A stretch of 64,000 nt of DNA from Mycolicibacterium sediminis (GTDB taxonomy: Bacteria > Actinomycetota > Actinomycetes > Mycobacteriales > Mycobacteriaceae). This document shows, piece by piece, positions 23,583 to 31,659 of this stretch. The DNA lies in NCBI RefSeq assembly GCF_010731735.1, contig NZ_AP022588.1:6186642-6250641 (forward strand), in the 5' to 3' direction. Both the position numbers and the translations under genes were made by a program. The notes beneath the pieces are model-generated. The model was not told where the DNA came from and made no database searches. It worked only from the letters and a program-made list of their open reading frames with translations. Position 1 is the first letter of the stretch. Every line of letters starts with the position of its first letter.

Positions 23583-24857
23583 CTAAGTCGCCGACGCCGT
23601 GACGCGATAGCGCACGAAGGCGGGCACGACGACCGCGGCGATGATCACCCCGACCACGACGAGGACGCCGCCGCCTGCCGCGGCCACCGTCGTCCCGACC
23701 GCCGCCGCCGCGGCACCGTGCAAGGTGTCCGCCACGCGCGGCCCACCTGCCACGACGACGATGAACACCCCCTGCAGCCGGCCGCGGAGTTCGTCGGAGG
23801 CGGCCTGCTGCAGGATCGTGTTGCGGAACGCTGACGACACCATGTCCGCGGCGCCGCCGACGACCAGGCAGCCCAGCGCCACCCACAGCAGCGTCCCGAC
23901 CCGGCCCGCCGCAAATCCGCTCGCCACCCCGAACCCCGTCATCGCGACGCCCCACACCACGATCGCGATCACCACCGCCAGACCTTGGCGCTGGATGCGC
24001 GGCAGCCACCCGGAGAAGACGCCGCCCGCGACCGCGCCGATCGAGATCGCCGCGGCCAGGAGTGCCATCGTCGAGCCGCCCTCGATCGGGCCGCCGAAGC
24101 TCTCGTGCGCCATCTGCGGGAACAGCGCGCGCGGCATGCCGAAGATCATCGCGATCAGGTCGACGACGAACGACATCAGCACCACGGTGTTGCCCGCGAG
24201 GTAGCGGAAGCCCTCGAGGACGGCGCCGAACCCCCACCGGGCCGACCCGCTCTCGGTCGACGACGGCGGGATGCGGCCCAGTCGGAACGTCGCCCAGATC
24301 GGCAGCGCGCACGTGACGGCGTCGATCAGATAGAGCGTGGAGAGGTCCACCCAGTGCAGCATGATGCCGGCCAGCAGCGGTCCGACGATCGAGCCGAACT
24401 GCGTCACCGTCATGTTCAGCGCGTTGGCGGCGGGCAACTGCTCGCCGGGCAGGATGCGCGGGATCGCGGCTGCCCGGGTCGGTGAGTTCACGGCGTAGAA
24501 CGCCTGCTGGAAGGCCAGCAGACAGAGCACGAGCCACACGTTGTTCAGGTGCAGCGCGGCCTGCAGCCATAGGAACACCGACGCCACCGCGAGCCCACAC
24601 GACGCGATGATCAGCAGCGTCCGGCGGTCCATCGCGTCGGCCAGCGCGCCACCCCACAGACCGAACACCACCAGCGGCACCAGCGCGAACAGTCCGGCCA
24701 GCCCGACGTAGGCCGAGTTCTGCGTCAGCGCGTAGAGCTGGACGGGCACCGCGAACAGGGTGAGGCCGGCGCCGATGACCGTGGGTATGCCCGCCCACCA
24801 CAGCCGCGCGAAGTCCTTGGTGCGCAGGGGTGTGGTGTCGGCGAAGAGCCGCGCCAC
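23583..24857 (-). CDS. MFS exporter of the EntS/DHA3 type
   Basis: A 424-residue transporter with about ten to twelve membrane segments. Its start (RLFADTTPLRTKDFARLWWAG), the FGLWGGALADAMDRRTLL loop and YAVNSPTRAAAIPRILP are typical of the EntS (enterobactin exporter) group. It may export a siderophore or small lipophilic compound. No siderophore biosynthesis gene is nearby, so substrate is open. It sits between pdxH upstream (31-bp gap) and two TetR genes downstream, all on the minus strand. Confidence 0.85.
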   Translation of the reverse strand: MARLFADTTPLRTKDFARLWWAGIPTVIGAGLTLFAVPVQLYALTQNSAYVGLAGLFALVPLVVFGLWGGALADAMDRRTLLIIASCGLAVASVFLWLQAALHLNNVWLVLCLLAFQQAFYAVNSPTRAAAIPRILPGEQLPAANALNMTVTQFGSIVGPLLAGIMLHWVDLSTLYLIDAVTCALPIWATFRLGRIPPSSTESGSARWGFGAVLEGFRYLAGNTVVLMSFVVDLIAMIFGMPRALFPQMAHESFGGPIEGGSTMALLAAAISIGAVAGGVFSGWLPRIQRQGLAVVIAIVVWGVAMTGFGVASGFAAGRVGTLLWVALGCLVVGGAADMVSSAFRNTILQQAASDELRGRLQGVFIVVVAGGPRVADTLHGAAAAAVGTTVAAAGGGVLVVVGVIIAAVVVPAFVRYRVTASAT

Positions 24858-24888
24858 GTCTACCGGGCGAGCGAAGCGACGGGGGATG

Positions 24889-25593
24889 TCACGGCTGGAG
24901 TCGCTCGAGGGTGCCGGACCGGACGTCGACGCGAATCCTGTTGTGCAGACGGTTCTCCCGGCCCTGCCAGAACTCGACCTCGACGGGCGCGATCAGGTAG
25001 CCGCCCCAGTTCGGCGGCACGGGCACGGTGTCGAGGTCGGCGAACCGGGCGGTCACGTCGGCGAGCTGGCCGAGCAGCGCCTCGCGCGACGCCACGGGCT
25101 CGGACTGGTGCGACGCCCAGGCGCCGAGCTGTGAGCCGCGGGGCCGCTTGGACCAGTACTCGGCGGTGACCTCGGGTGCCACCTTCGCCACCTCGCCGCG
25201 CACGTGGACCTGACGGCCCAGTGCGTACCAGGGGAAGGTCGCCGACGCGAACGGGCGCACGGCCAACTGCCCACCCTTGGCGGAGCCGTAATTGGTGTAG
25301 AAGGTGATGCCGGAGTCATCCACGCCCTTGCACAACACCGTTCGGGTCGTCGGCCATCCCCGGTCGTCGACCGTGCCGACCACCATGGCGTTGGGCTCGG
25401 TCACGCCCGCCCGCTCGGCGTCTGCGATCCACGTGCGCAGCAACGTGATCCAGCCGCCGGCGAGCCAGCTCTCGTCGAGGTCGGCACTCCCGTCCTTCTC
25501 GACCGAGCCGTACTCGACGCGCATGCGGACGAGGTGATCGCGATCGTCGTCGGACCCGCCGAGGGCCACCGCGTCGGGCACGGATTCGGGCAT
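24889..25593 (-). CDS. pdxH: Pyridoxamine 5'-phosphate oxidase
   Basis: A 234-residue FMN enzyme that oxidises pyridoxamine/pyridoxine 5'-phosphate to pyridoxal 5'-phosphate. Family motifs are PNAMVVGTVDDRGWPTTRTV, FYTNYGSAKGGQL, YWSKRPRGSQLGAWAS and the C-terminal VEFWQGRENRLHNRI with its Arg-Leu-His phosphate site. ATG 25593. It is divergent from citA with a 71-bp gap containing TACCGGCCGGTA. PLP is needed by SerC, encoded 10 kb away, but there is no operon link. Confidence 0.94.
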   Translation of the reverse strand: MPESVPDAVALGGSDDDRDHLVRMRVEYGSVEKDGSADLDESWLAGGWITLLRTWIADAERAGVTEPNAMVVGTVDDRGWPTTRTVLCKGVDDSGITFYTNYGSAKGGQLAVRPFASATFPWYALGRQVHVRGEVAKVAPEVTAEYWSKRPRGSQLGAWASHQSEPVASREALLGQLADVTARFADLDTVPVPPNWGGYLIAPVEVEFWQGRENRLHNRIRVDVRSGTLERLQP

Positions 25594-25617
25594 GCCGGAA
25601 ACGCTACGCCCGCTCGT

Positions 25618-25629
25618 TACCGGCCGGTA
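25618..25629. promoter_or_regulatory. Perfect 12-bp palindrome in the pdxH/citA divergent promoter
   Basis: TACCGGCCGGTA lies midway in the 71-bp gap between the divergent pdxH and citA starts. The position and symmetry suit a repressor or activator site, but no regulator is adjacent and GC-rich palindromes arise by chance more often here. Low confidence. Confidence 0.3.
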
Positions 25630-25664
25630 GCGGCGGCCCTCCGCACGGGTGCGAGAATTTCGCC

Positions 25665-26804
25665 ATGAGTGGCTCGCCCGTCGCGCCCGACGGCCTCCCC
25701 CAGGACTTCGTCTCGGGACTCGAAGGCGTCGTCGCCTTCACCACCGAGATCGCCGAACCCGACAAGGACGGCGGGGCGCTGCGCTACCGCGGCGTCGACA
25801 TCGAGGAACTCGTGAGCAGACGCGTCACCTTCGGCGACGTCTGGGCGCTGCTGGTCGACGGCGAGTTCGGCAACGGCCTGACCCCCGCCGAGCCGTTCCC
25901 ACTACCGATCCACAGCGGTGACGTGCGGGTCGACGTCCAGGCGGGCCTGGCGATGCTCGCCCCGATCTGGGGCTACCAGCCGCTGCTCGACATCGACGAC
26001 ACCACCGCACGCGACCAGCTGGCCCGCGCGTCGGTGATGGCGCTGTCCTACGTCGCGCAGTCCGCCCGCGGCATCCACAGGCCGGCGGTCGGTCAGCGCA
26101 CCATCGACGGATGCGACACGGTGACAGCACGTTTCATGACGCGCTGGAAGGGTGACCCGGACCCGCGGCACGTCGAGGCGATCGACGCCTACTGGGTGAG
26201 CGCAGCCGAGCACGGGATGAACGCGTCGACGTTCACCGCGCGCGTGATCGCCTCCACCGGTGCGGACGTGGCCGCGGCCCTGTCCGGGGCGGTCGGCGCG
26301 ATGAGCGGCCCGCTGCACGGTGGCGCACCCGCCCGCGTGCTGCCGATGATCGAGGAGGTCGAGCGCAGCGGCGACGCCCGGTCGGTGGTCAAGGGAATCC
26401 TCGACCGCAAGGACAAGCTGATGGGCTTCGGCCACCGGGTGTACCGAGCGGAAGACCCCCGCGCCCGGGTGCTCCGCGCGACGGCGCAGCGGCTGGCGGC
26501 GCCGCGCTACGAGGTGGCCGCCGCACTCGAGCAGGCCGCGCTCGCCGAGCTGCGGGAACGCAGGCCCGACCGCGCCATCGAGACGAACGTCGAGTTCTGG
26601 GCGGCGGTGATCCTCGACTTCGCCGGCGTGCCCCCGACGATGATGCCCGCGATGTTCACGTGCGGCCGGACCGCCGGCTGGTGCGCACACATCATGGAGC
26701 AGAAGCGGCTCGGCAAGCTGGTCCGGCCCGCCGCCGTCTACGTCGGCCCCGAGCCGCGCAGCGTCCAGTCGGTCACGGGCTGGGACCGCGTCACCACGCC
26801 GTGA
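25665..26804 (+). CDS. citA: Second citrate synthase CitA
   Basis: A 379-residue citrate synthase, the short (Rv0889c-like) form distinct from GltA2. Motifs include LRYRGVDIEEL, AAEHGMNASTF, GPLHGGAPARVLPM with the catalytic His, and LMGFGHRVYRAEDPRA, then RTAGWCAHIMEQ. Two citrate synthases lie within 6 kb here, as in M. tuberculosis. CitA may serve as a secondary citrate or 2-methylcitrate synthase. ATG 25665. The stop overlaps the next gene (GTGA). Confidence 0.94.
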   Translation: MSGSPVAPDGLPQDFVSGLEGVVAFTTEIAEPDKDGGALRYRGVDIEELVSRRVTFGDVWALLVDGEFGNGLTPAEPFPLPIHSGDVRVDVQAGLAMLAPIWGYQPLLDIDDTTARDQLARASVMALSYVAQSARGIHRPAVGQRTIDGCDTVTARFMTRWKGDPDPRHVEAIDAYWVSAAEHGMNASTFTARVIASTGADVAAALSGAVGAMSGPLHGGAPARVLPMIEEVERSGDARSVVKGILDRKDKLMGFGHRVYRAEDPRARVLRATAQRLAAPRYEVAAALEQAALAELRERRPDRAIETNVEFWAAVILDFAGVPPTMMPAMFTCGRTAGWCAHIMEQKRLGKLVRPAAVYVGPEPRSVQSVTGWDRVTTP

Positions 26805-27409
26805 CGGCCGCGACGTTCGCCGCTGCGGCGGAGGCGGTCACGGATCTGGTGCGACGCATCCCGCCCGACGCCTGGGACGGGCCCGGCCTCGGCGACTGGG
26901 AACTGCGCTCCCTCGTCGGGCACGCGTCGCGGTCCTTCGTCACGGTCAGCACCTACCTGCGCTCCCCCGCCGACCGCGTCGACCTCACCAGCGCCGTCGA
27001 CTACGTGGTCCGGATGCGGGACTACGCCGCGGACCTCGGCGCCGCGGACGTCGCCGAACGCGGCAGGCAGGCCGGCCGCGACCTCGGCGCCGACCCGGCC
27101 GCCGCCATCGAGGCGCTGGCGTCGGACGCGCTCGCCGACATGGCCGGCGCGGGCGATCCGGTGATCACCGTGATCGGCGGACTCGGCATCCGGCTGAGCG
27201 ACTACCTGCCGACCCGCACCTTCGAACTCGCCGTCCACGGCCTGGACGTCGCCCGCGCGGCAGGCGTCGAGATCGTCCTCCCCCGTGCCGTGGTCGAGGA
27301 GGCCGCCGTGCTGGCCACCCGCGTCGGCGTCGCCCTCGGCAGCGGCGAGACGGCGCTGCTGGCCCTCACCGGCCGAACCGTTCTGCCGCCCGGCTTCTCG
27401 GTGGTGTGA
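26801..27409 (+). CDS. Mycothiol-dependent maleylpyruvate-isomerase-like (DinB fold) protein
   Basis: A 202-residue protein of the maleylpyruvate isomerase N-terminal/DinB-like family common in actinobacteria. The opening LVRRIPPDAWDGPGLGDWEL and the histidine in SLVGHASRS (then TRTFELAVHGLDVARA) match the family; paired histidines of this sort bind metal. These proteins use mycothiol as cofactor or bind metal in thiol chemistry. GTG 26801 overlaps the citA stop. The substrate is unknown. Confidence 0.8.
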   Translation: MTAATFAAAAEAVTDLVRRIPPDAWDGPGLGDWELRSLVGHASRSFVTVSTYLRSPADRVDLTSAVDYVVRMRDYAADLGAADVAERGRQAGRDLGADPAAAIEALASDALADMAGAGDPVITVIGGLGIRLSDYLPTRTFELAVHGLDVARAAGVEIVLPRAVVEEAAVLATRVGVALGSGETALLALTGRTVLPPGFSVV

Positions 27410-27437
27410 CGGCGGCATTCGCGGGCATACCGCCGCC

Positions 27438-27686
27438 ATGACGTTTACGAGTGAGGACCTGCGCCGACTGCTCGACGCGGACGACGAATCCGTGCTGGTG
27501 CTCATCGAGGGCCGCACCGAGGTGATCGGCTCCGACGACGTCGAGGACGAGGAGTACCGCGGCGCACTCGAGGTGATCTCGCGGGCCGACCTCGTCGAGC
27601 GCCTCGACGGCGAGGACCCGTCCGACCACGAGGTCGAGGAGCAGGCGGCGACACTCGACGCGACGGTGGACGAACTCGGCGGCTGA
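27438..27686 (+). CDS. Small acidic protein of unknown function
   Basis: An 82-residue highly acidic protein (about one third Asp/Glu), MTFTSEDLRRLLDADDESVL onward, with no signal peptide or membrane segment. I recognise it only as a mycobacterial hypothetical. ATG 27438, 28 bp after the preceding stop and 65 bp before the next start, same strand. Acidity and position between citA-linked and VOC genes do not reveal a function. Codon usage looks normal for the genome. Confidence 0.7.
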   Translation: MTFTSEDLRRLLDADDESVLVLIEGRTEVIGSDDVEDEEYRGALEVISRADLVERLDGEDPSDHEVEEQAATLDATVDELGG

Positions 27687-27751
27687 GCGATGAGTTCCGG
27701 CGCCTGCGATGGTCGACACCGGTGACCATCCACTCCCGAGAGGACGCCACC

Positions 27752-28210
27752 ATGGCGATCGACGTTCAACCCGCCGTCTCCCCCTATCTCATCGTCGACG
27801 GCGCCGCCGCGGCCATCGACTTCTACGTCGCGGCGTTCGACGCCGAGGAACTCGGGCGGGTGCCCGGACCGGACGGCAAACTGGTGAACGCGGCCGTGCG
27901 CATCAACGGTTCGGTCGTCATGCTCAACGACGACTTCCCCGAGATGACCTGCGGCACGTCGATGACCCCGACCTCGCTGGGCGGGACACCGGTGACGATC
28001 CACCTGACCGTGACCGACGTGGAGCGCTGGTTCCAGCGTGCGGTCGACGCCGGGGCCACCGTCATCGCTCCGCTGGAGGACCAGTTCTGGGGCGACCGCT
28101 ACGGCGTGCTGCAAGATCCGTTCGGGCACATGTGGTCCATGGGCCAGCCGATGCGCGAGGTCAGTCCCGAGGAGATCGCCGCGGCGATGTCGGAGATGTC
28201 CGAGAGCTGA
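27752..28210 (+). CDS. VOC-superfamily (glyoxalase/bleomycin-resistance fold) protein, Rv0887c-like
   Basis: A 152-residue protein with two beta-alpha-beta-beta-beta modules. The pattern SPYLIVDGAAAAIDFYVAAF, later HLTVTDVERWFQRAVDAGA and GDRYGVLQDPFGHMWSMG is that of PhnB-like VOC proteins. Metal-binding capacity is plausible, but the activity is not known. ATG 27752 is preceded by GAGAGGA. It corresponds in position and type to M. tuberculosis Rv0887c. An inverted repeat follows its stop. Confidence 0.85.
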   Translation: MAIDVQPAVSPYLIVDGAAAAIDFYVAAFDAEELGRVPGPDGKLVNAAVRINGSVVMLNDDFPEMTCGTSMTPTSLGGTPVTIHLTVTDVERWFQRAVDAGATVIAPLEDQFWGDRYGVLQDPFGHMWSMGQPMREVSPEEIAAAMSEMSES

Positions 28211-28222
28211 GCGGCCACGCGC

Positions 28223-28278
28223 CGAACGTGCGGCCAGGGCGGGCAGACTGCGAATTCTCCGCCGTCACCGCACGTTCG
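28223..28278. repeat. Inverted repeat after the VOC gene
   Basis: CGAACGTGCGG at 28223-28233 is exactly complementary to CCGCACGTTCG at 28268-28278, loop 34 bp. It starts 12 bp after the VOC stop and ends 30 bp before the pnuC operator. It probably ends transcription or stabilises the VOC mRNA. The CGAACGTG core recurs in the palindrome at 63.8 kb. Confidence 0.55.
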
Positions 28279-28308
28279 ACAGGCGGCGCGTGCAGGGTCG
28301 CCCCGCTC

Positions 28309-28335
28309 GGGTTATGGTCAACATGACTCTAACCC
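28309..28335. promoter_or_regulatory. Candidate NrtR operator upstream of pnuC
   Basis: GGGTTA (28309-28314), GTCA (28317-28320), TGAC (28324-28327) and TAACCC (28330-28335) form a 27-bp dyad, 20 bases of which are symmetric. TATGGT at 28313-28318 fits a TANNNT -10 box, so binding should block pnuC transcription. The third gene of the operon encodes an NrtR-type regulator, which makes autoregulated NAD-salvage control likely. Confidence 0.7.
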
Positions 28336-28347
28336 GTGGAGGTCTCG

Positions 28348-29004
28348 ATGGACGCCTGGCTGACCGCACTGATCCATCCGCTGATGGTGGAGTCGTTCAC
28401 GCTGTGGGGCGCGCCCGTCAGCCGCCTCGAACTGCTGGGCTTCGTCACCGGCGGACTCTGCGTGGCGCTCACCGTGCGCCGCAACGTCCTGAACTTCCCG
28501 GTGGGCATCGCGAACACCGTCTTCTTCCTGCTGCTGTTCACCTCCTCGCGACTGTGGGCCGACGCCGGCCTGCAGGTGGTCTACATCGTCCTCGGCGTCG
28601 TGGGCTGGATCCGGTGGACCCGCGGCCGCAGCGGTGACACCGCGCTCGTCGTCACGCGCGCACCGGCCCGCGAGATCCGCTGGTGCGTGGCGTTCGTCGT
28701 GGTCGGGACCGCCGTCGTCTACGTCGCGCTGCGGCACGCGGACGGCGCCGCACCACTGTTCGACGCGTTCACGACGTGTCTCTCGCTGGCGGCGCAATGG
28801 TTGTTGAACGGCAAGCGCATTCAGACCTGGTACTTCTGGATCGCCGCGGACTGCGTCTACATCCCGCTCTACGTCGTCAAGGACCTCAACCTGACGGCCG
28901 TCGTGTACGTACTGTTCCTTGGCCTGTGCATTACGGGACTCAGGTCGTGGCGGCGCGCGATGGTCGACGAGGCCAGGCAGCCGCTGGAGCGGGTGACGTC
29001 GTGA
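28348..29004 (+). CDS. pnuC: Nicotinamide riboside transporter PnuC
   Basis: A 218-residue membrane protein with about seven to eight helices and PnuC motifs: NFPVGIANTVFFLLLF, then near the end LLNGKRIQTWYFWIAADCVYIPLY. It lets nicotinamide riboside enter by facilitated diffusion, trapped by phosphorylation by NadR, whose gene follows. ATG 28348 has GGAGG at ideal distance. The stop overlaps nadR (GTGA). Upstream is a 27-bp palindrome over the -10 region. Confidence 0.93.
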   Translation: MDAWLTALIHPLMVESFTLWGAPVSRLELLGFVTGGLCVALTVRRNVLNFPVGIANTVFFLLLFTSSRLWADAGLQVVYIVLGVVGWIRWTRGRSGDTALVVTRAPAREIRWCVAFVVVGTAVVYVALRHADGAAPLFDAFTTCLSLAAQWLLNGKRIQTWYFWIAADCVYIPLYVVKDLNLTAVVYVLFLGLCITGLRSWRRAMVDEARQPLERVTS

Positions 29005-30089
29005 ACCGCTACCCGAGCGGTCTGCTGATCGGGAAGTTCTACCCGCCGCACGTCGGACATCACGCGCTGATCCGATGGGCGTCGAGCCGATGCGATCGAC
29101 TCACCGTCCTGGTGATGGCCGGCGCCACGGAGACGGTCCCGCTCGCCGATCGGATGGCCTGGATGCGAGCCGAGCACCACGACGACCACCGCGTCCGGAT
29201 CCTCGGAACGAGGTGCGACGCGCCGATGGACGTCACCGACGAGCAGGTGTGGACGGCACAGCTCGCGATCATGCGGGCCGCGCTCGGTACCGACGCGGAC
29301 GTCGACGCGGTGTTCTGCGGCGACTCCTACGGCCCGGAACTGGCCCGCCGCTTCAGCGCCACCGCGGTGCCCGTCGAGCGCACCCCGTCGAGCAGCACGG
29401 CCATCCGCGCCGACCTCGCGGGGCGATGGAGCGACCTGGCGCCCGCCACCCGCGCGGGACTGACCACCCGTGTCGTGGTGCTGGGCGCGGAGTCGACCGG
29501 CACGACGACGGTGGCCCGGGCACTGGCCGAGCACTACCGGGCGCGCGGTGGGGCGTGGGCCGCCACGACGTGGGTGCCCGAGTACGGCCGCGAGCACACC
29601 GAGGCCAAGTGGGCCGAGCAGCCCGGCCGTCTGGACGAGGTCGTCTGGAACACAGCCGACTTCGACGCGATCGCCGTCGAGCAGACCCGTCGCGAGGAGG
29701 CCGCCGCACGACACGGATCGCCGCTGCTGGTCTGCGACACCGACGCCTTCGCCACCGCGATCTGGGAGCGCCGATACCTCGGCGCGCACGCACGGACCGG
29801 GCAACCGTGGACGCAGGTGCCGCCGCGCGCGGTCTACCTCGTCACCGATCACGTCGGCGTGCCGTGGTCCGACGACGGCATGCGGGAGGGCGACCTGGCG
29901 ATCCGCTCGGCGATGACGGGTTGGTTCGTCGACGCCCTGACCCGCGCCGGGCACTCCTGGGTGCCACTGACCGGGACGCTCGACCAGCGCGTGGACCTGG
30001 CGGTCCGAACCGTCGATCCCCTGCTCGACCGCGCCGCCCGCTTCGGCGAACCGCTGCACGGTCCCGGCTTCGAGGGCCAGACGGCGTGA
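29001..30089 (+). CDS. nadR: NadR: NMN adenylyltransferase / ribosylnicotinamide kinase
   Basis: A 362-residue bifunctional enzyme. The N-terminal nucleotidyltransferase domain has GKFYPPHVGH (HxGH at 17-20) and SSSTAIR (about 130-136). The C-terminal kinase-like domain starts with GAESTGTTT at 162-170. In the standard P-loop the residue after the last Gly is Lys; here it is Thr168. The domains phosphorylate nicotinamide riboside to NMN and then make NAD. Loss of the P-loop lysine raises doubt over kinase activity, though I recall similar loops in other actinobacterial NadR proteins. GTG 29001 overlaps pnuC; the stop overlaps nrtR. Confidence 0.9.
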   Translation: MNRYPSGLLIGKFYPPHVGHHALIRWASSRCDRLTVLVMAGATETVPLADRMAWMRAEHHDDHRVRILGTRCDAPMDVTDEQVWTAQLAIMRAALGTDADVDAVFCGDSYGPELARRFSATAVPVERTPSSSTAIRADLAGRWSDLAPATRAGLTTRVVVLGAESTGTTTVARALAEHYRARGGAWAATTWVPEYGREHTEAKWAEQPGRLDEVVWNTADFDAIAVEQTRREEAAARHGSPLLVCDTDAFATAIWERRYLGAHARTGQPWTQVPPRAVYLVTDHVGVPWSDDGMREGDLAIRSAMTGWFVDALTRAGHSWVPLTGTLDQRVDLAVRTVDPLLDRAARFGEPLHGPGFEGQTA

Positions 30090-30826
30090 GCGAGCGACAG
30101 TGGTTGCGCGAGTACGACCCTCGCTCGTATCCGCCCTTCGCCGTCACCGTCGACCTCGCGGTGTTCACGCTCCGCGGCGACGACCTGTGCGTCCTGCTGG
30201 TGCGGCGCGGCGAGTACCCGCACCGCGGCAGGTGGGCGCTCCCCGGGGGCCACGTGCTCCACGGCCGGGAATCCGCGGACGACGCGGCACATCGGGAACT
30301 GCTGGAGGAGACGGGCGTCGACGCGTGGCGGTCTAACGCGCATCTGCAGCAGCTCGCCGCATACAGCGCCCCCGACCGCGATCCGCGCATGGCCGCGGGT
30401 CTGCAGGTGGTGTCGATCGCGTACGTGGCACTGGCGCCCGGACTCCCCGACGCGGTGGCGGGCACCGACGCGGCCGATGCCCGGTGGACGCCCGTGGGTG
30501 CCGTGCCCGCGCTCGCCTTCGACCACGACCGCATCCTCGCCGACGCCGTCGAACGGGTGCGGGCCAAGCTCGAATACACCACGTCGGCACTGCACTTCGT
30601 GACGGCGCCCTTCAGCCTCACCGAGCTGCGCCGCGTCTACGAGGCTGTGTGGGGCCGTTCGGTCGAGCCCGCGAACTTCCGCCGCAAGGTGCTCGCGACA
30701 CCCGGCTTCGTCAGCCCGGTCGACCGCGCCGCGACGGCACCCGGCAGACGCGGTGGACGACCGCCCGAACTGTACGGCCCGGGCGGGGCGGCCACGGTCG
30801 ACCCGCCGATCAGGCGACCGATGTAG
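30086..30826 (+). CDS. nrtR: NrtR-type regulator (Nudix domain plus winged helix)
   Basis: A 246-residue protein. Residues 15-150 are a Nudix domain with the box GGHVLHGRES...HRELLEETGV (54-78), and about 155-225 form a winged helix (FSLTELRRVYEAVWG, NFRRKVLATPGFV). That fusion is NrtR, which binds ADP-ribose or related NAD products and represses NAD genes. Downstream of pnuC-nadR with GTGA overlap, it likely senses NAD status and binds the palindrome before pnuC. The GRES instead of the standard ExGE in the box suggests ligand binding rather than hydrolysis. Confidence 0.88.
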   Translation: MSERQWLREYDPRSYPPFAVTVDLAVFTLRGDDLCVLLVRRGEYPHRGRWALPGGHVLHGRESADDAAHRELLEETGVDAWRSNAHLQQLAAYSAPDRDPRMAAGLQVVSIAYVALAPGLPDAVAGTDAADARWTPVGAVPALAFDHDRILADAVERVRAKLEYTTSALHFVTAPFSLTELRRVYEAVWGRSVEPANFRRKVLATPGFVSPVDRAATAPGRRGGRPPELYGPGGAATVDPPIRRPM

Positions 30827-30882
30827 GAACCCGGCGGTGCGTTCGCCCACCGAGTGGTGCATCGCCGCGGTGTAATGGCCGG

Positions 30883-31659
30883 ATGATCTGGCTGCTGCAG
30901 ATTCCGCCGCCGATACTCGGCTGCCTCTGGGTGGGCGTCATCGTCGGGATCTCGGTGGGCGGTCTGCTCGTGTTCCGACGGGTGGTGTCGCACACCAGGC
31001 TGGAATCCGCGAACGCCGTGTCCGGCACGGTGTTCCAGCTCGCCGGGGTGCTGTACGCCGTGCTGGTCGCGTTCGTCGTGGTGGTGGTGTGGGAGCAGTT
31101 CGGCGACGCGGAGGACGCGAGCGGCAAGGAGGCGGCGGCCATCGCCGATCTGCTCCGCGACTCGGTGGCGCTACCGGCGGAGTCGCGCAACCAGATCCAG
31201 GGCAGCCTGATCGCCTACACCCGCAACGTCATCGACGAGGAGTTCCCGCGCATGCGCCGCGGCGAGACGATCTGGGACCAGTCCGACGAACTCGCCGCCG
31301 TGTGGGACTCCTACCTCGCCGTCCAGCCGGAGACCCGCAACGAGATCGCCTTCTTCGACCACGCGATCATCCGGCTCAACGACCTGGGCGCCGAACGCAA
31401 GATGCGGGTCTCGACCAGCGAGGCATCGGTCCCGGGCGAACTGTGGGTGCTGCTGATCGGCGGCGGCGGCGTGGTGATGGCGTTCACGTTCCTGTTCGGT
31501 ACCCGCGACCTGATCGTCCACGCGATCGCCGTCGGCCTGACCGCGGCCCTGCTGGCGTTCGTGCTGTACCTGATCTTCGCGCTCGAACACCCCTATGTCG
31601 GGGCGCTGTCCGTGCAACCCACCGCCTACCAGAACGTGCTGCACGACTGGGCGGACTAG
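30883..31659 (+). CDS. DUF4239 membrane protein
   Basis: A 258-residue protein with four membrane helices: two near the N-terminus (about 5-28 and 45-70) and two near the C-terminus (about 180-235). Between them is a cytoplasmic charged region with EQFGDAEDASGKEAAAIADL and RRGETIWDQSDELAAVWDSYL. This matches the bestrophin-like DUF4239 family, function unknown, perhaps a channel. ATG 30883. Its TAG shares the CTAG with the convergent fprB stop. Confidence 0.82.
   Translation: MIWLLQIPPPILGCLWVGVIVGISVGGLLVFRRVVSHTRLESANAVSGTVFQLAGVLYAVLVAFVVVVVWEQFGDAEDASGKEAAAIADLLRDSVALPAESRNQIQGSLIAYTRNVIDEEFPRMRRGETIWDQSDELAAVWDSYLAVQPETRNEIAFFDHAIIRLNDLGAERKMRVSTSEASVPGELWVLLIGGGGVVMAFTFLFGTRDLIVHAIAVGLTAALLAFVLYLIFALEHPYVGALSVQPTAYQNVLHDWAD

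Noticed and set aside
28323..28370. Leaderless start ATG at 28323 upstream of pnuC
   Set aside because: It is out of frame with PnuC and gives a shadow peptide; ATG 28348 has a proper GGAGG and matches the family start.
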